Assembly (NCBI RefSeq): GCF_018305005.1
Contig: NZ_JAGQEG010000030.1
Span: forward strand, 1-59,810
DNA: 59,810 nucleotides
Reading direction: 5' to 3'
DNA from: Collimonas silvisoli
GTDB taxonomy: Bacteria; Pseudomonadota; Gammaproteobacteria; Burkholderiales; Burkholderiaceae_D
Part shown: piece by piece, positions 26,241 through 35,257 of the stretch
Numbering within the stretch: position 1 is the first letter of the stretch
Layout: each line of letters opens with the position of its first letter
Made by a program: the position numbers and the translations under genes
The notes under the pieces: model-generated
The model's database searches: none
What the model was told of the DNA's origin: nothing
The model's input: the letters and a program-made list of their open reading frames with translations, nothing else

Positions 26241-27290
26241 ATGCATACCCACACGCTGACCGCGTCTTCCCACGCCTATCCATCACTGGCCCAGATCCGC
26301 GACACCGCCGACCGCCTGGCCGGAAAAATCCTGCACACGCCGGTCTGGCGCTGGCAAACCGGCATCATCGAAGAAGAATTCAAGGGCGTCGGCGAAATCT
26401 GGCTCAAGCTTGAATTGTTTCAAAAGACGGGCACCTTCAAACTGCGCGGCGCCCTCAACTGCATCGAGGCGCTCGACGAGGCGGCGCGGCGACGCGGCGT
26501 GGTCGCCGTCAGCGCCGGCAACCATGCGATCGCCGTGGCCTACACCGCGCGCCTGGCCGGCTGCAGCGCCAAGGTCGTCATGCCGCAGCACGCCAGCCAG
26601 GCGCGCATCGCCGCCTGCCGCGATCTGGGCGCGCAAGTGCTGCTGATGCCCGATGTGCACCAGGCCTTCGCGCACGGACGCGAGATCGAACGCGACGAGG
26701 CGCGCAGCATGCTGCATCCTTATGACGGGCCGCTGACCGCGCAAGGCACCGCGACCGTCGGGCTGGAACTGATGGCACAGGTGCCGGGGCTGGACGCGGT
26801 GGTGGTGCCGGTCGGCGGCGGCGGCCTGTGCGCCGGCATCGCCGCCGCCGTCAAGCAGATCAACCCCGCCTGCGCCGTGTACGGCGTGGAACCGTTCGGC
26901 GCCGACGCGCTGTATCGCAGCTTCCAGTCGGGCGCGCCGGAAACCTTGGAACGGGTCGACACCGTCGCCGACAGCCTGGGTGCGCCCTATGCGATGGCCT
27001 ACAGCTTCGGCGTGTGCAGGCGCTTCGTCGACGAGATGGTGCGGGTAACGGACGATGAGATCTGCCGCGCGATGCTGTATCTGTTCCGCGACGCCAAGCT
27101 GGTCGCGGAGCCGGCTGCTGCGGTGGCGACGGCGGCGCTGTTCGGGCCGTTGCGCGACAAGCTGGCCGGCAAGCGAGTCGCTTTGCTCGTCTGCGGCTCG
27201 AATATCGATGCAGCGCGATTTGCCGAGCTGCTGTGCCGCGGCGCAAGCGCGCGCGATGACGAAAAATCGGCGCCCCAAGTGGAGGTGTGA
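26241..27290 (+). CDS. Threonine/serine dehydratase-like PLP enzyme
   Basis: A 349-residue fold-type II PLP enzyme related to catabolic threonine dehydratase (IlvA/TdcB catalytic domain without the C-terminal ACT domain). The PLP lysine is in KTGTFKLRGALN near residue 67, the cofactor asparagine in AGNHAIAVAY, and the phosphate-binding Gly loop is VGGGGLCAG near 193. It should deaminate threonine or serine, or a related hydroxy-amino acid such as a hydroxyectoine-pathway intermediate. The start at 26241 follows GGAG by 8 bases; the longer frame to 26202 lacks support. No co-directional partner gene is close, so the substrate is open. Confidence 0.88.
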   Translation: MHTHTLTASSHAYPSLAQIRDTADRLAGKILHTPVWRWQTGIIEEEFKGVGEIWLKLELFQKTGTFKLRGALNCIEALDEAARRRGVVAVSAGNHAIAVAYTARLAGCSAKVVMPQHASQARIAACRDLGAQVLLMPDVHQAFAHGREIERDEARSMLHPYDGPLTAQGTATVGLELMAQVPGLDAVVVPVGGGGLCAGIAAAVKQINPACAVYGVEPFGADALYRSFQSGAPETLERVDTVADSLGAPYAMAYSFGVCRRFVDEMVRVTDDEICRAMLYLFRDAKLVAEPAAAVATAALFGPLRDKLAGKRVALLVCGSNIDAARFAELLCRGASARDDEKSAPQVEV

Positions 27291-27423
27291 CGGCAGCGCA
27301 GCGGCAGGGCGAGCGCACAAAGGCTCGATCGTCTCGGATCGACAATAGGGAATTCCGGCCGCTGCGAGGCAAAAAAACTTGTGATTTATAAACGGGAAAA
27401 CCTTAGCGTACTATTGTCGTCGT

Positions 27424-28419
27424 TCACGCAGGCACGGGAATGCTCTTTTCTTTGTAGTAGCCCAGCGCTCCAGCATGAAACGGTACAGAGGAACCGAGTA
27501 CGGCATTTGCCGGCGTAATCTCCTTTGTCGCCGGAAGTGTGGTTATCAGTTCAGAACTGTGCTCTAGCAGCGCTTTGGTGATTTCATAGGCCTGCGACGC
27601 CTTCATTCGCTCATGGGCCACCAGCAGCGTTTTTCCAACTGCGACTGAAACATCCTCATCTATCCCGGGATAGCTGCCTTTCGGTATCGCTGCAGCAAAA
27701 TAAAACGGACCGTACTTTTCCACCATCTTAGGGACCGCATCGCCAGTGGCGAGAAGGCGAATCCTGATCCCCGGCGTGGTGGCCAGGTCCATCACAGATT
27801 TGCCGGGCAATGTGGCATCCCACGCGAAGGCGTCAAGCTTGCCTTCCTTAAGCGCCTTGGCTGCCTCCGGGTATTCCTGGTGCACATGCATTCCCAGATT
27901 GTCAGGTGTGACGCCATAGGCTTCCAGTACACGCAGGGCTTTGACCTCTGTCCCGCTTCCAATCAAGCCAGTCGATACTCGCTTGCCTCTGAGATCTGCC
28001 ACCGTGTCGATCCCAAGTCCTTCGAGTGTCACGATATGCATGTAACCTGAAGTTGTTCCCAGGAGAGCTCTCACCTGAACTTTTTCGGGCAAGCCGTTGA
28101 GTTGCCCTTGAGCGGCAACCCAGCAGACATCTGCCTGCGCCAGAGCAAGCGGGATCTTCCCTTCTTGCAGCAGTTTCATATTTTCAGCCGCGCCGCTGGT
28201 CACGAGAGCATCGGCCTCCATGTCAGGGGCGTACTTGGAAATGACGGCCGCCAAACCCTGACCCAGAGGATAGAACACGCCGCCTTTGCCGGCGGTACCG
28301 ATAGCTAGCCGGTCCTTTGTCTGGGCCAACAATGATGCCGGGGTTGCCGCGATCATTAACGATGCCCCGATTCCTCTTCCAATATGTTGAACGACCTTCC
28401 TGCGGGTGATTTTTGCCAT
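27424..28419 (-). CDS. TRAP transporter TAXI-family solute-binding protein
   Basis: A 331-residue periplasmic binding protein. The N-terminus has a twin-arginine-like signal (ITRRKVVQ followed by a hydrophobic stretch ending ASLLAQ), and the mature part opens with LAIGTAGKGGVFYPLGQGL, the hallmark of the TAXI family that works with fused TRAP permeases. An AAGGAA site lies before the ATG. No TRAP permease gene is in the neighbourhood, so it must use a permease encoded elsewhere or act in sensing. It is divergent from a LysR gene. Confidence 0.9.
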   Translation of the reverse strand: MAKITRRKVVQHIGRGIGASLMIAATPASLLAQTKDRLAIGTAGKGGVFYPLGQGLAAVISKYAPDMEADALVTSGAAENMKLLQEGKIPLALAQADVCWVAAQGQLNGLPEKVQVRALLGTTSGYMHIVTLEGLGIDTVADLRGKRVSTGLIGSGTEVKALRVLEAYGVTPDNLGMHVHQEYPEAAKALKEGKLDAFAWDATLPGKSVMDLATTPGIRIRLLATGDAVPKMVEKYGPFYFAAAIPKGSYPGIDEDVSVAVGKTLLVAHERMKASQAYEITKALLEHSSELITTLPATKEITPANAVLGSSVPFHAGALGYYKEKSIPVPA

Positions 28420-28602
28420 AGCATTTCCTTCTCTGTGATGAGTGACGTTGATCTCTTCGCGACGCCCGGCGGCATCCCCGTGCCTTCACTGCGCAGCTGA
28501 TGTTGTGTGAATGGTAGTTTCTTAAGATGAGCGCAACAAACGATTTGTTTGGCACTTACACATGAGTTATAGTCATGCATGATTTACAGACACCCACTCT
28601 GA

Positions 28603-29544
28603 ATGAAACGCGCCCTTCCCCCACTATTGGCGCTTCGGGCATTCGAAGCCGCCGCACGCGGCATGTCATTCACCAACGCAGCACTGGAACTCAACGTCAC
28701 CCAGAGCGCAATCAGCCGCCAGGTGCGTACGCTGGAAGATTATCTGCAGCGCAAACTATTCACCCGTCTTACCAGAAAAATTGAGCTGACCGAAGAAGGA
28801 AAAGCCTACTATCAGGCAGTAGGCAAGATGTTTGCAGAGCTTGAAGAAGCGACAGCGCTCGCCAAGGGCCGGCGGGCCCGCACCGTACTGACTATCAGTG
28901 TGCTGCCTACTGTCGCTTCTTTTTTGCTGACACCGCGCCTGAGTTCATTCTGGCAGTCGAATAAGGATATTGAGGTCAGGATCATTTCATCAACCGAGCC
29001 GGTTAATTTTCATACCCAGCAGATCGATATGGCGATCAAGGTCGGGCCCCTGCCGGGCAAGCGCTACCATGCAAGGCGGCCACGCATTGGCGGCGAGATG
29101 GCGCAGGAGTGGCGTGATGTCCGAGCCGATCTCTTGTTTCCGAATATTCTTGCGACGGTCTGCAGCAAGCTCCTTATTGAGAGTAAGCAGCCGTTAACAT
29201 CTCTATCCGACCTAGCCCACTATCGGCTAATTCACACTATGACGCAGCGCTACGCCTGGCAGGATTGGCTGAGCGCGCACGATGTCCATTTTGATCCATT
29301 GAAAAATGCAATCAATTGCGGCCAATATTTCATGTCATTGCAAGCCGCGCGCGACGGCCAGGGCATCGCTCTCGTACCGTCGATACTGGTCGACAGTTTC
29401 GACCCGAACGGTGATCTGGCTCGCCCCTTTCCCGCGAAACTGGCCAGTGCGGGGGAATACTATCTATTGACGCCCAAGGCACGGTATGAAGAACGGGCAA
29501 TCAAACGCTTCCGGGAATGGATCCTCGCACAAGCGGTCAAATAG
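28603..29544 (+). CDS. LysR-family transcriptional regulator (GcvA-like)
   Basis: A 313-residue regulator of the GcvA-like subgroup, recognised by the start LPPLLALRAFEAAARGMSFTNAALELNVTQSAISRQVRTLEDYL (helix-turn-helix about 4-47). The ligand-binding domain follows. It is divergent from the TAXI binding-protein gene, its probable target. A short inverted repeat CAAAC-N5-GTTTG lies in the intergenic region, upstream of both genes. Ligand unknown. Confidence 0.92.
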   Translation: MKRALPPLLALRAFEAAARGMSFTNAALELNVTQSAISRQVRTLEDYLQRKLFTRLTRKIELTEEGKAYYQAVGKMFAELEEATALAKGRRARTVLTISVLPTVASFLLTPRLSSFWQSNKDIEVRIISSTEPVNFHTQQIDMAIKVGPLPGKRYHARRPRIGGEMAQEWRDVRADLLFPNILATVCSKLLIESKQPLTSLSDLAHYRLIHTMTQRYAWQDWLSAHDVHFDPLKNAINCGQYFMSLQAARDGQGIALVPSILVDSFDPNGDLARPFPAKLASAGEYYLLTPKARYEERAIKRFREWILAQAVK

Positions 29545-29721
29545 GTGCGCGTTTATCGATGATATTATTTAGAGATAATAAATATTTCTCTATTTATATT
29601 TACTTTCGTTGCCAATCGATCGATAAATCTACTTATATAATCCCTTGATCGTACTCGGTCGCACAAGCGTGCTATCCCGTTTGCTGATGGTTGAATTTTC
29701 ACTGAAAGACAGAATTTACCT

Positions 29722-30114
29722 ATGTCAGGCCTTCCAAAACTGGACTTCCCCACCCTCCTAGCTTTGGCCCAGGAATCTGCTCAAATTACCACTGAGTGCA
29801 CATGCTGTACCGTCAGCCTGGAAAGCTGGAATAGTGTTCCCTTATCTTTAATTGAGGGCAATTTACAAGAGATCGGCACCTTGCTTGAGGATCCCTTCAT
29901 CGATCCGACATTCGCTGAGTTCCATTCATCGGGCACTCGCTACGACTCTCCTGATGCACCAATTGCGCCGCGCTACTATCCATACAATCGATGCAATATC
30001 GCGAAATGCCAGGTTTGCAGCCGTTATTTTCTGCGCTACACCGAGGCTGGGGGCTATTTCGTAGACCGGCGGATTCGTTTGCTGATATCAGAGCGGCTGA
30101 TCGACGCGGCATAG
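29722..30114 (+). CDS. Cysteine-rich hypothetical protein, 130 residues
   Basis: No named family recognised. The protein has six cysteines in two groups, C26/C28/C29 (TECTCC) and C91/C96/C99 (CNIAKCQVC), followed by a Tyr/Arg-rich stretch (SRYFLRYTEAGGYFVDRRIR). The pattern suggests a small zinc-binding or other metal-binding domain, with aromatic-basic residues that could contact nucleic acid or another protein. There is no signal peptide or membrane segment. The gene stands alone in a somewhat AT-richer area, between two LysR genes. Confidence 0.65.
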   Translation: MSGLPKLDFPTLLALAQESAQITTECTCCTVSLESWNSVPLSLIEGNLQEIGTLLEDPFIDPTFAEFHSSGTRYDSPDAPIAPRYYPYNRCNIAKCQVCSRYFLRYTEAGGYFVDRRIRLLISERLIDAA

Positions 30115-30226
30115 CGAAAGAGTAATAAATTATCGCCATTTCTTCCGTAATGAAGCCAAACGTGCAGAAACGATAAAACCGCAAATCGTCCCCTTAGCCA
30201 CTATCGATTTCATCTTTTTATTGCTG

Positions 30227-31123
30227 CTATTTCACACCCGTCGGGAGCGCGGTCTGTTCGGCCTGAGATATTAGCCATGCACAGAAGTTATCCAGTTTCT
30301 TGTCACGCTGTCGACTCCGTTTCGCTACGTAGCGATAAGAACTTTCGTGGAAACCGAACGGCGCCACTAAACGGCCAAGTCGGATGTCATCGATCACAAG
30401 ATGCCATGGTGCGACACAGATCCCTAGACCGGCAATTGCGGCTTCCAGCGTAAAGTAATAATGCTCGAATTCTGCCCCACTCGGGACAGATCCCTCGTAG
30501 CCAATAGCTTTGCCCCACATCTGCCAGGCATTGGGGCGCGTCTTGGTATGCAGTAACGGCTTATCGGCAAGATCTTCCGGTTTAAGCAATTGGATTGCTG
30601 TCGCCAGGGCAGGCGCCAATACTGGTCCTAACCGTTCCGGAAAAAGCGACAATACGTTTACTTGATCGCAATCACTCGCCGCATCGATGGTGATGATCAA
30701 GTCATAGCGCTCGCGGTCCAGATTAATTACTCGATCGCTAGAACTCAGACGAATATCGATCTCTGGGTGCCGTGAGTTAAAGTCATACAGGCGCGGGATC
30801 AGCCATTTGAGCGTAAAAGTGCTGAAGCAGGACACATCCAGAATTCCATTTGCATCATCACTCACTGCGCTCACCGCAGCGTCAATCTGATCCAGCGCGG
30901 CCGATAAGGCTGGTAATAGCTCCTTGCCGGCTGCGGTCAGCAATGGCTTGTTTTTCGGCCCTTCGAATAATTGAACTCCAAGGCTAAGTTCAAGCTGGCG
31001 CACCTGGCGGCTAATTGCACCGGGTGTGACAGCCAGTTCATCGGCGGCAACTGTCATCCGGCCAAGTCTGGCGGCGGCCTCAAAGGAGCGGAGTGCATTT
31101 AATGGTAGTAGTCGACGTTTCAT
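30227..31123 (-). CDS. LysR-family transcriptional regulator (GcvA-like)
   Basis: A 298-residue GcvA-type regulator: LLPLNALRSFEAAARLGRMTVAADELAVTPGAISRQVRQLELSLG forms the N-terminal helix-turn-helix, followed by the usual effector domain. It is divergent from a tautomerase-family gene, with about 165 bases between the starts, and likely controls it. The intergenic region includes CACAG/CTGTG half-sites 17 bases apart (near 31150-31177), a weak operator candidate. Confidence 0.92.
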   Translation of the reverse strand: MKRRLLPLNALRSFEAAARLGRMTVAADELAVTPGAISRQVRQLELSLGVQLFEGPKNKPLLTAAGKELLPALSAALDQIDAAVSAVSDDANGILDVSCFSTFTLKWLIPRLYDFNSRHPEIDIRLSSSDRVINLDRERYDLIITIDAASDCDQVNVLSLFPERLGPVLAPALATAIQLLKPEDLADKPLLHTKTRPNAWQMWGKAIGYEGSVPSGAEFEHYYFTLEAAIAGLGICVAPWHLVIDDIRLGRLVAPFGFHESSYRYVAKRSRQRDKKLDNFCAWLISQAEQTALPTGVK

Positions 31124-31289
31124 TACGTGAGTTTATCGCACATAGAAAATTCACAGAAATCGCTTTTCTTGAACTGTGGCTTCCATAAGAATGGGCGAGT
31201 CTCATCTAGAAGACATGCGTAAATATTCCTCTGATTCCGCGCCTCTCCTATACGTACCACCTATCAATAACATTTTTAGGAAATATCAC

Positions 31290-31700
31290 ATGCCATTCAT
31301 CCGCACCAATGTTAGCAAGCACACCAGCCAGCAGCAGCGTCAAAAAATCGTCGATGGCATACATCAAGCACTAGTGGGGAGCATAGGCATGCCGCAAGAC
31401 GAATTGTTCAATCTGGTTACGGACTATGAGCCCGAACAATTTTTCTACAGCCGCAACTTTAATGGCATTGCTCGTTCGGATAGTTTGGTCGTTATCGAAA
31501 TCACCTTGCGGCGCGGCCGTAGCGACGCGATGAAGCGCGATTTATACGCCAGGATTGCAGAAAATCTGCAGAGTAAGGCCGACGTGCTGCCACAGGACGT
31601 ATTTATTTTTATGCATGAAAATGATTACTCGGACTGGTCAGTCGGGAACGGTAAATTTGCCATGGCACTGGTGCAACAGGTGGGAACGGATTTTTCGTGA
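31290..31700 (+). CDS. Tautomerase-superfamily protein
   Basis: A 136-residue protein that begins Met-Pro-Phe-Ile-Arg, so the mature N-terminus would be the catalytic proline of the 4-oxalocrotonate tautomerase superfamily. The length (about twice a 4-OT monomer) fits the cis-CaaD/MSAD or malonate semialdehyde decarboxylase-like trimeric branch; a conserved Arg-rich segment (TLRRGRSDAMKRDLYARI) is present. The ATG at 31290 is fixed by this proline and by AGGAAA 7 bases ahead; the frame is open further upstream but without merit. Substrate unknown; it is controlled presumably by the divergent LysR. Confidence 0.88.
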   Translation: MPFIRTNVSKHTSQQQRQKIVDGIHQALVGSIGMPQDELFNLVTDYEPEQFFYSRNFNGIARSDSLVVIEITLRRGRSDAMKRDLYARIAENLQSKADVLPQDVFIFMHENDYSDWSVGNGKFAMALVQQVGTDFS

Positions 31701-31771
31701 TTGAACGCCGCCCTTTTTTTCAAAGACAAGCGAATGCACGCCATCTTTCGTCTCAAGCCACATAACTGAAG

Positions 31772-32341
31772 TCAGGACTCGTTGATTTCCACCGCAATGC
31801 CGTCAGGCTGCACGGTGATGGCGCCGGGTTCAAAGGTTTTCCCGCTCAAGCGCAGCTCGTCGCCGGTGAAAGTGTGAATCGGATAATCCTTCAACACCTG
31901 CTCCGCCACGATAGCGCCAATCTGGCTCAGCTGCGGCTTGTATTGCGCCGGCACGGCGCTGAAATCGATGCTGTCGACCGTCGGCTTGTCAAGCTGAATG
32001 GCGCGGGTCGCCTTGTCATATTTCAAGCCGCTGCTCAGCGTAATCGCGCCATTCAATGGCGCCGCCAGCAACAGCGGACTAAGCACACTGACATTCACCT
32101 GCGTCAACACGCGGTTTTGCGACGGATTGAGCGTCAGGCGAGGATTCTTCAGGTTGACATTGAACACCTCCGCATAACGCAGCTGCTGCGGGAACTTGCG
32201 TTCGATAGCGCTCTGCAGTTGCTGTTGCGAAAACGTATATTCGTTGGACCAGATGTTGTAACCGGCCCAAGCCGTGGCGGCGACACCCAGCGCGCTCAGG
32301 GCCAATAGGGATTTCATCAGTTTGCGTCGTGTTGCATGCAT
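31772..32341 (-). CDS. DUF1439-family exported protein
   Basis: A 189-residue protein with a cleavable-looking signal or membrane anchor (LMKSLLALSALGVAATAWA) and a mature beta-rich domain, starting SNEYTFSQQQLQSAIERKFP, as in the YceB/DUF1439 lipoprotein family. Unlike YceB it lacks a lipobox cysteine at the cleavage point, so it is probably periplasmic or anchored by its helix. The start at 32341 (MHATRRKL) is chosen because the signal follows it; a longer frame adds 23 residues. Function of the family is unknown. Confidence 0.82.
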   Translation of the reverse strand: MHATRRKLMKSLLALSALGVAATAWAGYNIWSNEYTFSQQQLQSAIERKFPQQLRYAEVFNVNLKNPRLTLNPSQNRVLTQVNVSVLSPLLLAAPLNGAITLSSGLKYDKATRAIQLDKPTVDSIDFSAVPAQYKPQLSQIGAIVAEQVLKDYPIHTFTGDELRLSGKTFEPGAITVQPDGIAVEINES

Positions 32342-32477
32342 TGTTTCTTGTCGCTTGCGGTGTGCGGCGATTGCAATCGCCCATGGACCATCAGCCGTTG
32401 TGTGACTCAAACATGCAGTATAGATGGATATGGCCGACAGCAGATATTGACGAATTGATAGTGGCGCTTCGATAGCC

Positions 32478-33452
32478 CTAGCAGAGTACGACGAACTTGC
32501 CCAGCGCCTCGTTGCGTTCCATTAGCTGGTGCGCATGGGGCACCTCGGAAAATGTGAAGGTACGCGCTGGCCGCCCTCGAAGCTGCCCGTCCGCGATCAG
32601 ATTGACGATCTGCTGCATCGGCACGCCCGACAAGGGAAAGTCGCCGGAACCAAAATTGAAACTACCGAAAAAACTCAGATGGACCCCGCTTGGCATCTGG
32701 CTGAGCGGATTGAAATCGGCCAAGGGAGCGAGACCGCCGAGGAAGCCCGCCAGACACACCCGGCCGCCGCGCCGCGTGGCGCGCAATGAATCGACAATGC
32801 TGCTGTTACCCAGCAGATCGAGTACCGCATCCACCCTGCCGCCGGTGGGCGCCAATGCTGCGGACAACTCACCGTCTGGCCTTACCACATGATGCGCCCC
32901 GAGCCTGCGCAAAAGCGGCTCACGCTCGGCGTTGCGCGTGGTAGCGATCACCTCGGCGCCCAGTTGTACCGCGATGTCGATGGCGGCCTGTCCCAGGCTG
33001 GAGGTGCCGCCCCGCACGACGAGCCGCTGTCCGGCCTTGAGCTCAAGATTGCGGTGCAAACAGGTCCATGCGGTGGCATAGGTTTCCGGCAACGCGGCAA
33101 GCAGCTCCCACGGCGCGCTGGTCTCAATGGCAATGACATTGCTTGCCGGGACCACCGTATAGTCGGCATAGCTGCCATCAATGGTGCGGCCCATGCCGCC
33201 CATTAACGCCATGACCGTTTGTCCCTGCCGCAGCCGATTGGTGGCGTCGGCTACGACGCGACCGACACATTCGATACCGCTGATCGCCGCCACCTCCCCC
33301 CACTCGCCGCGCCGCATGTACAACTCGGCCCGGTTCAGGCCGAATGCGCGCACCTCGATCATGACGGTGCCTGGCTGCATGGTCGGCACCGCAACATCGA
33401 CCACTTCCAGCATCTCCGGCCCGCCAAACTGTTTACGTGTGATTGCCCTCAT
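32478..33452 (-). CDS. Quinone oxidoreductase-like (zinc-independent MDR) dehydrogenase
   Basis: A 324-residue medium-chain dehydrogenase/reductase. The N-terminal GroES-like domain has no structural-zinc cysteines, and the NADPH-binding stretch VVRGGTSSLGQAAIDIAVQLGAEVIATTRN (around residues 140-170) is typical of QOR-type enzymes that reduce quinones or enones. The ATG at 33452 follows GGAG by 8 bases; the upstream extension is unsupported. It is divergent from a LysR gene, and the intergenic DNA has the inverted pair CAAAGTA (33462-33468) and TACTTTG (33511-33517). Physiological substrate unknown. Confidence 0.88.
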   Translation of the reverse strand: MRAITRKQFGGPEMLEVVDVAVPTMQPGTVMIEVRAFGLNRAELYMRRGEWGEVAAISGIECVGRVVADATNRLRQGQTVMALMGGMGRTIDGSYADYTVVPASNVIAIETSAPWELLAALPETYATAWTCLHRNLELKAGQRLVVRGGTSSLGQAAIDIAVQLGAEVIATTRNAEREPLLRRLGAHHVVRPDGELSAALAPTGGRVDAVLDLLGNSSIVDSLRATRRGGRVCLAGFLGGLAPLADFNPLSQMPSGVHLSFFGSFNFGSGDFPLSGVPMQQIVNLIADGQLRGRPARTFTFSEVPHAHQLMERNEALGKFVVLC

Positions 33453-33547
33453 TTCGATCTCCAAAGTAGGTTGATGCACCATGTTAAGATCGATCAATGT
33501 TTGAAAAAATTACTTTGTTTTTACAGAGAGAGAAGGATTTATCGACA

Positions 33548-34435
33548 ATGTCAGAGCCAACGCTATTGCAGCTGCAATGCTTCGCAGCGCTGGTTGCGCA
33601 TGGCAGTTTCTCGGCCGCGGCAACCCATCTCAATCGCACGCACCCGACCGTGCATGCCGCGCTCAAGTCGCTGGAAGAGCAACTCGGTATCGTCCTGCTC
33701 AATCGCGGCGGATACAGGGTCGCGCTGACCGCTGAAGGTGCGGCGTTTCACGCGCGCGTGGTCTTGTTTCTGCGTCAATTCGACGAATTGAGGCGCGAAG
33801 CTGCGCAACTGGCAGCCGGCAATGAACCCGAATTGCGCGTAGTTGTAGGCGATCTATGCCCGCTTCCGGAAACGCTGGGCATGCTGCGACGATTTTTTGG
33901 GGCAAGTACCGGCACGCGCTTGAACTTGATGGTCGAGACCATCAGCGGTCCCTGGGAACGCCTGGCTGACGGCGACTGCGACCTGATCTTTCACCACCTC
34001 GACAAGCCAGACCCGCAAATCGAAGCCATCGCACTGTTCGAAGTACAGTTGCTGCCGGTTTCCGCTCCGGGATTTTTTGCCGGCCAGATCAGCGACGCGC
34101 TCACACCTGACGACATGCGCCCGTACATGCAGTGCGTGATCAAAGATTCGAGCCGGCGTCCGTCGCAGGCCAACTATTACCTGATTGAAGGCGCACGCAC
34201 ATGCAGCGTCGCCGACCAGCTGATGAAACGTGAGCTCATCGTGCAAGGTCTGGCCTGGGGCCATTTGCCCACCCACCTGGTTCAAGCCGACCTGAAGGCA
34301 AACCGTTTGATCTCGCTTGAAGGGCGGCATTTGCGAGGCGCCAAGCTCCAGCACTATGCGGCACGCCGGCGCGATGTCGTCCACGGGCCGGTAGCCGAAC
34401 GGCTTTGGTCGCAGTTGCGCAAGCCTGCCTCCTGA
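33548..34435 (+). CDS. LysR-family transcriptional regulator
   Basis: A 295-residue LysR protein; the helix-turn-helix is LQCFAALVAHGSFSAAATHLNRTHPTVHAALKSLEEQLG. The ATG at 33548 gives a normal-length protein and has AAGGA about 10 bases ahead; an in-frame ATG at 33497 would add 17 residues and place the start inside the probable operator. The likely target is the divergent quinone oxidoreductase. The recognition helix carries HPTVHAAL instead of the common SPSAVSRQ, so its site may be unusual. Confidence 0.9.
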   Translation: MSEPTLLQLQCFAALVAHGSFSAAATHLNRTHPTVHAALKSLEEQLGIVLLNRGGYRVALTAEGAAFHARVVLFLRQFDELRREAAQLAAGNEPELRVVVGDLCPLPETLGMLRRFFGASTGTRLNLMVETISGPWERLADGDCDLIFHHLDKPDPQIEAIALFEVQLLPVSAPGFFAGQISDALTPDDMRPYMQCVIKDSSRRPSQANYYLIEGARTCSVADQLMKRELIVQGLAWGHLPTHLVQADLKANRLISLEGRHLRGAKLQHYAARRRDVVHGPVAERLWSQLRKPAS

Positions 34436-34496
34436 GACAGCGGGGAACGTTTCAGAATTCGGAAATAAGCTATCCGGAAAGGCGAACCCGCAATCA

Positions 34497-34790
34497 TTAC
34501 CAATTGCAGGTTTGCCGTTCCGGACTGGCTGCAGCAGCGGTAAGCTGTTCGCACCATGCTTCGAATTGCGACTGTTCCAGCGGCAATTCCTGTCCCGTAT
34601 GCGGATTCCACATATGACGCCTGGCCGCCGTAAGATCGCCGCCATAGACATGCAGTCCCAGCGACTTCGTCCCCCGTGGATTGCGAATCTTGTGAATCGC
34701 GTCCGGCGCCAGGATGATCGCTTCACCGGCGTTCACTTGAACTCGTTTCACCTTATCGATCAAGCCCTTTTCGCTGCGCGCAAAGAATGC
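34497..34790 (-). pseudogene. Cupin (cysteine dioxygenase-like) relic, C-terminal half only
   Basis: The reading frame ending at 34497 encodes KVKRVQVNAGEAIILAPDAIH followed by LGLHVYGGDLTAARRHMW and a short acidic tail. This is the second half of a cysteine-dioxygenase-like cupin of roughly 190 residues: one metal-binding His (DAIH) and the closing strands are present. The upstream part that should carry the HDH metal motif is missing; the frame stays open to 34979, but that portion shows no cupin features. The gene is therefore broken, although a short product could still be made. It lies between a LysR gene and an ABC exporter. Confidence 0.65.
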
Positions 34791-35043
34791 GTTTTCCTCG
34801 CAGCCGTCGGCAATTCCACAATTCGACAGCGCCATCCTTGTCCTGATGTCGATTTCAGCGATATCCGTTCGACTAGATCTCGAAGCTCCTTGAAATACGC
34901 GGCTCGGTAGCCTCTTCTTGCAGAGTCCGACATCTTTGGAAAGATCTGATATGACTGAAAATTCCGCCTCCACCTTCACCGCAAGCGGGCATCGTGAGCG
35001 GCGGCCCGGAGCGGTAAAACTTGTCTACCTTCACGAGAGAGAT

Positions 35044-35235
35044 ATGTTTGACAAAAAAATAATCGCAGCATCTATCGACGAGACTGAGTATCGCTTGATC
35101 GTGGCTGAATTCGACCTTCTGTGGAGTCGCGCAACCACGCCGCAGGAACAGTCGCGCATGGAAAACATGATCAAATTGATCAATGCCTTTGAGAATCTGG
35201 ACAACCGGGAGAAGCTGGGGCGCCGCCAAAAATAA
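35044..35235 (+). CDS. Small protein resembling a HigA N-terminal region
   Basis: A 63-residue product beginning [20 protein letters not shown]. The pattern [15 protein letters not shown], then [19 protein letters not shown] resembles the helical N-terminus of HigA-type antitoxins, where a similar EADY...PGTPEGD...LVEAYE layout precedes the XRE domain; the DNA-binding domain is absent here. A GAGAGAG sequence just before the ATG could serve for ribosome binding. It may be a stand-alone small protein or an antitoxin relic; no toxin gene is adjacent. The longer frame from 34918 is not favoured. Confidence 0.5.
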   Translation: MFDKKIIAASIDETEYRLIVAEFDLLWSRATTPQEQSRMENMIKLINAFENLDNREKLGRRQK

Positions 35236-35257
35236 ATTGCAATCAGGATTAGAATGC

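Noticed and set aside
27300-27345. TCGATC-N6-GATCGA hairpin after the dehydratase gene as a terminator
   Set aside because: There is no T-run after the stem on either strand, so a terminator call is not supported.
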